A stretch of DNA of 64,000 nucleotides from an uncultured Clostridia bacterium (GTDB lineage: Bacteria; Bacillota; Clostridia; RUG12999). The notes below the pieces were generated by a model. It saw nothing but the letters and a program-made list of their open reading frames with translations, was not told the DNA's origin and searched no databases. Of the stretch, positions 40,279 through 47,601 are shown one piece after another (position 1 is the first letter of the stretch; the number at the start of each line of letters is the position of its first letter). The DNA lies in contig CAKVOK010000014.1 in assembly GCA_934792465.1 (NCBI GenBank), forward strand, positions 1 to 64,000, read 5' to 3'. The position numbers and the translations under genes were made by a program.

Positions 40279-41499
40279 TTATTTTTTCATTATCATATGC
40301 AATACGTTTTTAACCGCAAGCGTTCTCACTTTCTCACGGTTGCCGCTCAAATTGAGCTTTTTCACGTATGTGCCGTTTTCATACGCAACCGCTATATATA
40401 CAAGCCCTACGGGTTTTTCCTCCGTGCCGCCGTCCGGGCCGGCTATCCCCGTTGTGGACACTCCTATGCTGCTTCCGGAAAGCTTTCTTACGCCCTCCGC
40501 CATTTCCGCCGCCGTCTGCGGACTTACCGCACCGTGTTTTTCGAGTGTTTCCGCTTTAACTCCGAGCAGCTTCATCTTCGCTTCATTCGCATAGGTGACA
40601 ACGCCGTATCCGAAAACACCGCTGCTGCCGGGGATTTTCACAATCGAATCCGCAAGCAGACCGCCCGTGCAGGATTCCGCCGTTGCAAGCGTAAGTCCGT
40701 TATTCTTCAAATATTTATATACTGCGCTGTTCAGCGTTTCATCGTCATATCCGTAAATATATCCGCCGATTCTCATTTCGACCTTTTTAAGCATGTCGGA
40801 AATAAGCCGCTCGGCTTCTTCCGCCGTTTCGGATTTCGCCGTTATGCGAAGCTCCGCTTCTCCGGTTTTTGCATATGGCGCAAGCGTGGGATTTCCGCTT
40901 TGCATAAGGTCTTTTACTTTGTCTTCGAGTGCCGATTCTCCTATGCCGAATGTTTTCACGGTTTTTGAAACTATCGTTGTGCCGCTCTTCTTCAAAAAAT
41001 ACGGCATTATCTGATTTTTGAACATCGGCTCGGCTTCGCTTGGAGGTCCGGGAATCAGCACGGCTGTTTTGCCGTCTTTTTCGATTATGCACCCCGGTGC
41101 TGTGCCGTTGAAATTTTCTATTACTTCCGCACCCTCCGGCATATATGCCTGTTTCACATTATTCTCCGTCATGGGAACATTTATTTTTTCAAAAAATGCT
41201 TTTATCTTATTCAGCGAATATTCATCGCATACCGTTTTCAGTCCGAAATATTCCGACACAGTTTCTTTTGTGAGGTCGTCGCCCGTTGGTCCGAGTCCGC
41301 CCGTGAATATGACAAGTTCCGCTCTTGCGAAAGCCTGTTTTGCAGCTTCTTTCAGCCGCTTCGCATTATCTCCGACAACCGTCGTATAAAACAGATTTAT
41401 TCCGGCAGACGCAAGCTGTTCGGAAATAAACCTTGCGTCCGTATTCAGTATCTGACCGAGCAAAAGCTCCGTTCCCACAGAAATTATTTCAGCATTCAT
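40279..41499 (-). CDS. cinA: CinA-family protein (nicotinamide nucleotide amidase-related)
   Basis: A 406-residue two-domain protein: an N-terminal MoaB/COG1058 domain (MNAEIISVGTELLLGQILNT, FTGGLGPTGDDLTKET) and a C-terminal PncC-like NMN deamidase domain (LATAESCTGGLLADSIVKIP, STTGIAGPDGGTEEKPVGLV). CinA proteins act in NAD salvage and repair and are often co-transcribed with recA, as here. A GGAG lies 12 nt from the chosen ATG; the upstream extension does not look like family sequence. Confidence 0.93.
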   Translation of the reverse strand: MNAEIISVGTELLLGQILNTDARFISEQLASAGINLFYTTVVGDNAKRLKEAAKQAFARAELVIFTGGLGPTGDDLTKETVSEYFGLKTVCDEYSLNKIKAFFEKINVPMTENNVKQAYMPEGAEVIENFNGTAPGCIIEKDGKTAVLIPGPPSEAEPMFKNQIMPYFLKKSGTTIVSKTVKTFGIGESALEDKVKDLMQSGNPTLAPYAKTGEAELRITAKSETAEEAERLISDMLKKVEMRIGGYIYGYDDETLNSAVYKYLKNNGLTLATAESCTGGLLADSIVKIPGSSGVFGYGVVTYANEAKMKLLGVKAETLEKHGAVSPQTAAEMAEGVRKLSGSSIGVSTTGIAGPDGGTEEKPVGLVYIAVAYENGTYVKKLNLSGNREKVRTLAVKNVLHMIMKK

Positions 41500-41545
41500 A
41501 TCATAAAAATCTCCGTTTCCTGCCTTGCATCGGCATAAATAGACA

Positions 41546-42418
41546 TCATTTACTGCGTTTTGCGAGCTTTCTCGCAAGATATGCGAGTGCCGCACCGTAT
41601 TCGTTTATATTTTCAACGGAAGCCGCCGCCTTTTCGGAAAGCTCCGTCACCGTTTCTTTCGCTTTTTCCGTGCCGAAATGCGTTACAAACGTGGATTTGT
41701 GACTTTTCTCGTCGCTGCCTATCGGCTTTCCGAGAACATCTTCCGTACTCTCCACATCAAGCACATCGTCACGTATCTGGAACGCCAATCCGATATTTTC
41801 CGCATAGCTTTCCAGAATATTTTCATAATGTCCGCCGCCGGCGATATTGCCCATAAGGCAAGCTGCCTTGATAAGTGCGCCTGTTTTATGATTCTGCAAA
41901 TAAACAAGCTTTTCATAAGAAATATCCGTATTTTCTGATTCGAGGTCTACGACCTGACCGCCGAGCATACCATCCGGACCTAAGCACACCGCAAGCGTTT
42001 TCAGTGCTCTCAATGTTTTTTCGGTATCTTTTCCGTTGAAAAGTGCCGTTTCAAAGGCATATCCCAAAAGGCCGTCGCCGGCAAGAACCGCCATAGCTTC
42101 GCCGAACGCTTTATGACAGGTGGGTTTTCCCCGGCGCATATCGTCGTTGTCCATGCACGGCAAATCGTCGTGTATCAGGGAATAAGCATGAATCATTTCA
42201 ATCGCACAGGCAAATGGCATTGCGTCCTCCTCCGTGCCGCCCGCCATGCGGCAGCACAGCACTGTCAGAATCGCCCGTATGCGTTTGCCGCCGCCGAGCA
42301 GGCTGTATCGCATTGCTTTATATATTGTTTTCTGGTAATTGTCCTTTTCGGGCAAATATTTATCAAGTGCTTTTTCAACCTTTTCCGCAATGTCTGCGGT
42401 TAATTTTTCATAATCCAT
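41546..42418 (-). CDS. ispA: Polyprenyl (farnesyl/geranylgeranyl) diphosphate synthase
   Basis: A 290-residue all-helical prenyltransferase. The first Asp-rich motif is HDDLPCMDNDDMRRGKPT and the second is QIRDDVLDVES, with GGGKRIRAIL as the isopentenyl diphosphate binding region. The product is probably farnesyl diphosphate by the DDxxxxD type and its position after xseB. dxs, often next in Clostridia, is not here. Between xseB and this gene lies hairpin array 3, carried within the presumed transcript. Confidence 0.94.
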   Translation of the reverse strand: MDYEKLTADIAEKVEKALDKYLPEKDNYQKTIYKAMRYSLLGGGKRIRAILTVLCCRMAGGTEEDAMPFACAIEMIHAYSLIHDDLPCMDNDDMRRGKPTCHKAFGEAMAVLAGDGLLGYAFETALFNGKDTEKTLRALKTLAVCLGPDGMLGGQVVDLESENTDISYEKLVYLQNHKTGALIKAACLMGNIAGGGHYENILESYAENIGLAFQIRDDVLDVESTEDVLGKPIGSDEKSHKSTFVTHFGTEKAKETVTELSEKAAASVENINEYGAALAYLARKLAKRSK

Positions 42419-42458
42419 ATAAATTCTCCGTTAATCAAGATAATTGGGATTTTGTATC

Positions 42459-42660
42459 AGCTAAATTTTGCACTGCCGTGCAAAGCTAAATTATCTCATT
42501 CCATTCGATAGCTAAATTGTTTCTTCAAAACAGCTAAATTAAATTCGCCCTTTTAGCTGCCGTCAGGCGCCCTGACCGCAACGCAGTGTAGGGAAGAAGT
42601 GCCCTTGGGGTACAATTTAGCTGCTGAAAGCAATTTAGCTCGCCGAAAGCGAATTTAGCT
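42459..42660 (-). repeat. Hairpin-cassette array 3, between xseB and ispA
   Basis: Read on the minus (transcribed) strand it follows the order of array 1: CGC/GCG, GCT/AGC, an inserted segment with GTCAGG/CCTGAC, the centre GGGCGAATTT, then GTTTT/GAAAC, ATC..GAT and TTGCAC/GTGCAA, with AGCTAAATT linkers first and AATTTAGCT linkers after the centre. The GCC/GGC stem of array 1 is GCT/AGC here, a compensatory change. Its first bases provide the last codon and stop of xseB. Confidence 0.9.
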
Positions 42661-42879
42661 GTTATTTGTCTGCTCCGCAGATACGCTGCCGTCCGCATTT
42701 TTTATAAGTATATTCACTTTCTGTTCCGCTTCGTCAAGCATTTTGTTACATTCCTTCGTCAGCTTGATACCCTTTTCAAAAAGCTCCATCGCCTCGTCAA
42801 GCGAGGTGCTTCCCGTATCCAGTTTTCTTACTATATCTCCGAGCTGTGTTATAGCTTCTTCAAACGTCTGTTTACTCAT
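42655..42879 (-). CDS. xseB: Exodeoxyribonuclease VII small subunit
   Basis: A 74-residue helical subunit: QTFEEAITQLGDIVRKLDTG, SLDEAMELFEKGIKLTKECN and KMLDEAEQKVNIL match the family. It overlaps the end of xseA and has a GGAGG site 8 nt before its ATG. The C-terminal codons run into the hairpin array: the final Ser codon AGC and the TAA stop come from the linker AGCTAAATT. The natural C-terminus may therefore have been altered by the array. Confidence 0.95.
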   Translation of the reverse strand: MSKQTFEEAITQLGDIVRKLDTGSTSLDEAMELFEKGIKLTKECNKMLDEAEQKVNILIKNADGSVSAEQTNNS

Positions 42880-44089
42880 CAGCGTTACCTCCGTCCTTGC
42901 TTATCGCCGTGACTTTCGCCCCTATCTCTCCGTCCGCAAGCTTTATTGTAAGATTGTCGCCTTTTTTGGCTTCTTCGACCGACGTCAGCGGTTTTCCCTT
43001 TTCTCCGAACGTTATGGAATATCCCCTGCCGAGAACCGCCAGCGGACTAAGCGAATTTAAGCCTGCCGCTTTCTGCGCCAATGCAGAAGAATTTCTTTCG
43101 AGAATAAGCTTCATGCCCCGTATCAGATTTTCCGTCAGATTATCGGCTTTCATCTTGCGGTCGTCTATTCCGTTCAAAACTCCCTGGAATATTCTGCTCG
43201 TATCAAGCTGCTGCATCGCTATCCGCTTCTCCGCAGCTACCTTTTTAAGCCCGGAACAGAGCTTTTCTTCCGCCGTTTTCAGTCTTGTTCGCAGTTCGTC
43301 CGCAAGCGGAACGGCTCGTTCCGCCGCTTCGGACGGCGTTGCGGCACGCAAATCCGCCGCAAAATCCGATATTGTAAAATCTATCTCATGTCCGACGGCA
43401 GATATTATCGGGATTTTAGATGCCGCAACGGCTCTCGCCACGCCCTCGTCGTTAAATCCCCACAAATCCTCAATCGAACCGCCGCCCCTGCCGATTATTA
43501 TTACATCGACATAGGAGGTATCGTTAAAATATTTTATACCCGATATTATATCCCTCGGAGCGTCCTCGCCCTGCACCAATGCCGGGTATATATAAATTTC
43601 GGGATATTTCCAGCGTCTGCCGAGTATGTTCAGCATATCCTGTATTGCCGCTCCCGTAGGCGATGTCACAATCCCTATCGCCGTAGGGAAATGCGGTATC
43701 CGCTTTTTCCTCGCCGTATCGAAAAGTCCCTCCGCCGAAAGCTTTTGTTTGAGCTGCTCGAACGCTATATGCAAATCGCCTATTCCGTCCTGCTGCATCT
43801 CCGTTATATACGCCTGGTAGCCGCCCATGGGTTCATACACTCTTATGCGGCATTTTGCAAGCACTTTCATGCCGTTTGCCGGCTTGAAAAGCAGTCCCGA
43901 AGCAGACCCTCTGAACATGACCGCCCCCAATACGGAGGTTTCGTCTTTCAGCGTAAAATAGAGGTGTCCGCTGCTGTGCGCCTTGAAATTCGATATTTCG
44001 CCTTTCAGCCATATCTCGCCCAAAATCGCATCGGTTTCTATTATATTTTTTATATATTTATTTATCTGTGATATCGAATATGTATTCAT
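42872..44089 (-). CDS. xseA: Exodeoxyribonuclease VII large subunit
   Basis: A 405-residue catalytic subunit of exonuclease VII. The N-terminal OB-fold has GEIWLKGEISNFKAHSSGHL, and the catalytic domain has PTAIGIVTSPTGAAIQDMLN, IIIGRGGGSIEDLWGFNDE and AVGHEIDFTISDFAADLRA. A helical region follows, with RGYSITFGEKGKPLTS near the end. It overlaps the upstream tsaD-like gene by ATGA and xseB by 8 bp, a tightly coupled set. Confidence 0.97.
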   Translation of the reverse strand: MNTYSISQINKYIKNIIETDAILGEIWLKGEISNFKAHSSGHLYFTLKDETSVLGAVMFRGSASGLLFKPANGMKVLAKCRIRVYEPMGGYQAYITEMQQDGIGDLHIAFEQLKQKLSAEGLFDTARKKRIPHFPTAIGIVTSPTGAAIQDMLNILGRRWKYPEIYIYPALVQGEDAPRDIISGIKYFNDTSYVDVIIIGRGGGSIEDLWGFNDEGVARAVAASKIPIISAVGHEIDFTISDFAADLRAATPSEAAERAVPLADELRTRLKTAEEKLCSGLKKVAAEKRIAMQQLDTSRIFQGVLNGIDDRKMKADNLTENLIRGMKLILERNSSALAQKAAGLNSLSPLAVLGRGYSITFGEKGKPLTSVEEAKKGDNLTIKLADGEIGAKVTAISKDGGNADE

Positions 44090-45000
44090 ATTTCAAGCCT
44101 TTCACAAATATATGCCGTACCTGCGGCATTGTCCGCCGAAAATTTCGCTTCGGCGAAATGTATATGTTCAAATTTTTCTTTTAAATATTCACGCACATAT
44201 ATATTGGAAGCTACTCCGCCGCACAGCACGATTTTGTCTGTGCCGCAGGATTTTACCGTATTTGCAAGTGCCTTTCCGAGCGTTTTCGCAATACACATGA
44301 ACACGGCACAGAAAATTTCTTCTTTCGGTGCGCCGCTTTCAACCATGCGCTTTGCCGCCGTTTCCGCTCCCGAAAAGCAAAAATCCGTATTCTTCACTGT
44401 TACCGGAAGCTTAATATCGGTTTTCACCGCTTTTTCCTGCATCTCTTTTCCGCACGGAAATTTAAGTCCGCACAAGACGCCGGTTCTGTCCGTCAGCTGC
44501 CCTGCCGGCAAATCAAGCGTTTTCCCGACAATCCCGCTCGCATATCCTCTTTCGTCCTTCTCGCACAGAAGTATTTCGCTCGTCCCCCCGGAAAGATGAA
44601 CGGAAATGAATTTCCCCGTATCGTCAATATTGCCGGTCAGCACCGCCGCCGCAATATGCCCCTCCTGATGAGTCGTCTTAAAAAGCGGAACTCCGAGCGA
44701 ATCCGCAATCACTTCGGCAAATGCCGTCCCTGCCGCAAACACGGGCATATACGAGCCTTCCGCACGCCTCGGCGTTTCGCTTACGGAAACAGCCTGCACA
44801 TATTTCAGCTTATCCTTAATCCTGTTTATCAGAATCGGCAGATTTTTCATATGCATAAAAACCGCATCGCTCTGCCTCAATCCCCGTTCGCCCTGCTTTA
44901 CGTCAAGAATTATCCTCTCATCGGATATGATTTCCCCGTTTTCCGTAAGCGCCGCAGAGGTTGTGTAGCAGCTTGTGTCTATTCCGAGATACATATGCAT
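44086..45000 (-). CDS. Divergent TsaD/Kae1-like paralogue
   Basis: A 304-residue ASKHA-fold protein related to TsaD but about 40 residues shorter. It keeps LGIDTSCYTTSAAL at the N-terminus, the metal-ligand pair in THQEGHIAAAVL, FSGAETAAKRM, VLCGGVASNIYVREYL and SADNAAGTAYIC. The TsaD segment SGGHSHII is changed to SGGTSEILL. A canonical tsaD lies at 20.9 kb, so this copy is unlikely to be the main tRNA enzyme. Similar genes are found between nusB and xseA in other Clostridia (from memory); the function is unknown. Confidence 0.85.
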   Translation of the reverse strand: MHMYLGIDTSCYTTSAALTENGEIISDERIILDVKQGERGLRQSDAVFMHMKNLPILINRIKDKLKYVQAVSVSETPRRAEGSYMPVFAAGTAFAEVIADSLGVPLFKTTHQEGHIAAAVLTGNIDDTGKFISVHLSGGTSEILLCEKDERGYASGIVGKTLDLPAGQLTDRTGVLCGLKFPCGKEMQEKAVKTDIKLPVTVKNTDFCFSGAETAAKRMVESGAPKEEIFCAVFMCIAKTLGKALANTVKSCGTDKIVLCGGVASNIYVREYLKEKFEHIHFAEAKFSADNAAGTAYICERLEI

Positions 45001-45016
45001 TCACAGCCTTTCAGAA

Positions 45017-45466
45017 TTATTCTCCCTTTGCGGTCTGTATTTTTCCGAGAACTCCGTTTACATATGCGGCTACCTCCGGCGTATCATACGTTTTCGCAAG
45101 CTCTACCGCTTCGTTTATAGATACTTTTTCGGGAATATCGTCCATAAAATACATTTCCGCCAGCGCAATGCGCAGTATTGCAAGGCACACGCTCGAAAGC
45201 CTGTCTTTTTTCCAGCCCTTTGAATTTTCTTCAATCAGGCCGTCTATCATATCTTTATTTTCGATAACGGTTTTTACCGTGTTTTTTATATATTCGACAT
45301 CAATGGGTTTGAAATGCATTCCGTAAAGCTCCTCCATGGTTTCCGCAATGTCGCTGCCGACAACGTTCCACTGAAAGACATACTTGAAAGCCAAATCTCT
45401 CGCCGTTCTTCTGTTGTATCGGAGAATTTCTCCGTTTTCGCCTATCTGCGGTGTCTTTTCCGCCAT
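45017..45466 (-). CDS. nusB: Transcription antitermination factor NusB
   Basis: A 149-residue helical protein that binds boxA RNA with NusE/S10 in rRNA antitermination. The N-terminus has an extra 15 residues before RRTARDLAFKYVFQWNV; DRLSSVCLAILRIALAEMYF and VSINEAVELAKTYDTPEVAAYVNGVLGK are the conserved C-terminal helices. The ATG giving MAEKTPQ has AAAGG 11 nt before it. It lies upstream of the tsaD-like gene and downstream of the Asp23 gene. Confidence 0.95.
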   Translation of the reverse strand: MAEKTPQIGENGEILRYNRRTARDLAFKYVFQWNVVGSDIAETMEELYGMHFKPIDVEYIKNTVKTVIENKDMIDGLIEENSKGWKKDRLSSVCLAILRIALAEMYFMDDIPEKVSINEAVELAKTYDTPEVAAYVNGVLGKIQTAKGE

Positions 45467-45504
45467 ATTTCGCCGCACCTTTCGTTCTATTCTTTAAACA
45501 GCAA

Positions 45505-45540
45505 ACAGGGTTTAAAAAATATTAAATTTTTAAACCCTGT
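45505..45540. terminator. Hairpin between the Asp23 gene and nusB
   Basis: ACAGGGTTTAAAAA pairs with TTTTTAAACCCTGT. It could end a shorter Asp23 transcript or attenuate read-through into nusB. Confidence 0.65.
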
Positions 45541-45589
45541 GCATTTATTCTGATTTAAATGTACCGCTGCGCACGTTGCGCCGTGAAGA

Positions 45590-45991
45590 TTACTCTTCTT
45601 CTGTGTTGTTTTCCGAAGCTTCCTCCGCTTTTTCGGGAGCTTTTTCCTCTTCGGGGAACTTGATTCCGTCTACGCTGAAATTAACCTTCAGCACTTCAAG
45701 ACCCGTCATGTCCTCCACCTGAGTCTTAACCATTTCCTGTATTTTCCAAGCAAGTTCAGGTATTCTGTAGCCGTATTTCACGATTACATGAGCCGTTATC
45801 GAAACCGCATTATCCTTGATTTCAACGCCCACTCCCTTTGCTGCGGCTCTCTTGCCGAGTACTGCCGCTATGTTGTTTGTCATGCCTGTTTTAAGACCCT
45901 CAACGCCGTCAACATCTTCCATTGCTTTTTCAACGAGAGTTGCTATAACGTCCTCCGATATTTTAATATTTCCAATATGTTTTTCTTCCAT
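45590..45991 (-). CDS. Asp23/Gls24 family envelope stress protein
   Basis: A 133-residue protein with the DUF322/Asp23 domain: GNIKISEDVIATLVEKAMED, VDGVEGLKTGM, then GVGVEIKDNAVSITAHVIVK. It has a Glu-rich C-terminal tail of about 20 residues. Members associate with the membrane in cell-envelope homeostasis. The gene commonly precedes nusB in Clostridia. A GGAAAGG site is 11 nt from the ATG. Confidence 0.93.
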   Translation of the reverse strand: MEEKHIGNIKISEDVIATLVEKAMEDVDGVEGLKTGMTNNIAAVLGKRAAAKGVGVEIKDNAVSITAHVIVKYGYRIPELAWKIQEMVKTQVEDMTGLEVLKVNFSVDGIKFPEEEKAPEKAEEASENNTEEE

Positions 45992-46012
45992 TATCTATCA
46001 ATCCTTTCCGAT

Positions 46013-46765
46013 TTATTTCAAATATTCCGAAATTGCGCTTCCGCCCTTATCCTCATAAAGCTTGAGATTATACACGCCGTCCGCAATTTTCGTTTCTATA
46101 ACGTAGCTTCCGTTATAAAGAATTTTATCCGTATCGCCTATAGTGCCTTTAACCATTTTAAATCCGCTTTCAACGAGCATTTGCTCATATTTTGCGACAA
46201 TATCGCTCTCGACCTTTGTGAGGTCGAATTTGAACAGGCTTGCGCCGTTTTCCTTTGTATAATCAAGAAGTGCGAAGTTTTGGTCTGCACTCAGCGGCGA
46301 CGGTATCGACATATATTCACCGAACGGAATGAAGTCGCCGACAAGATATGCGGGAGTAATGCTTACCGATTGCGTTGCGTCGTCCCAGTTCACAACTGCT
46401 CCGCTGCCCTCCGCAACGAATCTCAAGGGTATCATAGTTCTGCTGTCTTTGAGATAGGGCGCTGCGTCGAGAGTTTTCAGCTCGCCGTCTACATAAGCCG
46501 TATTTTTGTCTATGTAGAGCATAATGTGCTTGCCGTCTTCAAAAAGCCCCTCAACACGCATAAATTCCTCGTTCCATTTCACAGTTGCGCCGAGTTTTTC
46601 AAAAATCGCACGCATCGGAACCATTGTACGGTCGTTCAAAAGCACGGGAGGAGTATCAAATGCCACCTGTTCGCCCGCCACATACACTTTGATTTCATCT
46701 TCTGCACAAACGTTTACCGCAAAAAGCATAAACGCTGCCAATATAATACTTAATATTTTTTTCAT
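46013..46765 (-). CDS. Secreted stalk-domain (copper amine oxidase N-like) protein
   Basis: 250 residues with a signal peptide (KKILSIILAAFMLFAVNVCA). Two stalk-domain halves follow: VLLNDRTMVPMRAIFEKLGA TVKWNEE at about 40-65 and SRTMIPLRFVAEGSGAVVNW at about 108-128. The C-terminal 110 residues are not recognised. There is no anchor, so it is released or wall-associated. It is the first gene after a good SigA promoter and probably leads the operon that continues into Asp23 and nusB. It is related in domain to the protein at 3.4 kb but is not a duplicate. Confidence 0.85.
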   Translation of the reverse strand: MKKILSIILAAFMLFAVNVCAEDEIKVYVAGEQVAFDTPPVLLNDRTMVPMRAIFEKLGATVKWNEEFMRVEGLFEDGKHIMLYIDKNTAYVDGELKTLDAAPYLKDSRTMIPLRFVAEGSGAVVNWDDATQSVSITPAYLVGDFIPFGEYMSIPSPLSADQNFALLDYTKENGASLFKFDLTKVESDIVAKYEQMLVESGFKMVKGTIGDTDKILYNGSYVIETKIADGVYNLKLYEDKGGSAISEYLK

Positions 46766-46873
46766 GCCGTATATCTAACCTTTCCGCTTACAAAATATTG
46801 TATATCGCATTTGCCGTAAGCGCAGCAATGCAAAAAGCCGCCTAACATTTAAAGATATAAAATACTAATATAT

Positions 46874-46902
46874 ATTATAACAGTATTTTTTCGGTTTGTC
46901 TA
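46874..46902 (-). promoter_or_regulatory. SigA promoter of the stalk-Asp23-nusB operon
   Basis: TAGACA, 17 bp, TATAAT on the minus strand, about 110 bp before the first start codon. It may drive the long run of overlapping minus-strand genes, although internal promoters are likely. Confidence 0.75.
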
Positions 46903-47029
46903 TAGAAAATTTCAAATTTTATTAATTTTTTTCAAAATCATTCAATTTGCTTTGGTTATTTTGCCGTTTTGCATAATTTCCGTGCGTGCCGCACAAATTG
47001 AAACTATTAATTAAATTTGCAATAATTTG

Positions 47030-47057
47030 TTGACTTTTTTTAAATTTGTGGTATAAT
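47030..47057 (+). promoter_or_regulatory. Strong SigA promoter in front of a structured non-coding stretch
   Basis: TTGACT, 16 bp, TATAAT with TGG before the -10. The nearest downstream gene, rodA, begins about 540 bp later. A weaker TTGTCA-15-TATAAT at 47471-47497 is a possible separate rodA promoter. Confidence 0.8.
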
Positions 47058-47063
47058 AGACAT

Positions 47064-47215
47064 GTATAATTAAATAACGGAAAGCTGACGCTTTCCTTAT
47101 AAGGTTATGTCTATTGCTTTCTGCGACCGCAAAGCGGTCTTGAAAGAATATATGCAGTCTGCAGCATAGAATATGTTAGCTAATGGTGTGTGACTGCATT
47201 ATTGACGGTGTCGTA
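47064..47215 (+). ncRNA. Candidate structured RNA of unknown class
   Basis: Successive hairpins follow the promoter: GGAAAGC/GCTTTCC, GACCGC/GCGGTC nested in CTTTC/GAAAG, and ATGCAGTC/GACTGCAT enclosing about 36 nt. No open frame with a ribosome-binding site is present and no terminator is obvious before the family A repeats begin at 47259. It does not match what I know of 6S RNA, tmRNA, SRP RNA or a T-box. Confidence 0.4.
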
Positions 47216-47258
47216 AAAATGCCCTTGATGTCGGCACGCCTACAGAAGTATATACAAG

Positions 47259-47466
47259 CCTACAACCCCTCAGTCGGCTAACGGTGCCAGCTCTGCCAAG
47301 CACGCCTGATTAATATGTATTAAACGGTACAGACCATATAGGGGGGGGACGATTTCAAACCGTTCCGCAGTGGAAATAAATTCCTAATTCCTAATTTCTA
47401 ATTCCTAATTAATATGTATTAAACGGCACAGACCAATGCCTCCTTTGTGTAAAGGGAGGGGGATGG
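47259..47466. repeat. Family A palindromic repeat block 5 with CTAATTC microrepeat
   Basis: Opens CCTACAACCCCTCAGTCGGC and ends CTTTGTGTAAAGGGAGGGGG, a degenerate core. In between is a run of nine Gs (47341) and a CCTAATTCCTAATTTCTAAT microrepeat flanked by two copies of AATATGTATTAAACGG. This is the most decayed block. Confidence 0.75.
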
Positions 47467-47601
47467 CAGATTGTCAAAAACATCACATACATATAATAAG
47501 ATAATTCAGTTTCCGCAAACCGGCGGTCTGCGGAATAATTATCCACACCTGCATACATAAACTCAACATACTATACATAAAAAATTACAAGGAGCAAAAA
47601 A

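Noticed and set aside
40202..40290. LexA/SOS box in front of recA
   Set aside because: No GAAC-N4-GTTC or close match between cinA and recA. The array cassette GAAC-TCC-GTTC at 18 kb has the wrong spacing.
47064..47215. 6S RNA, tmRNA, SRP RNA or T-box
   Set aside because: No alanine-tRNA-like ends, no GGAAGG-type SRP loop, no AGGGTGGNACCGCG, and no single long bulged helix.
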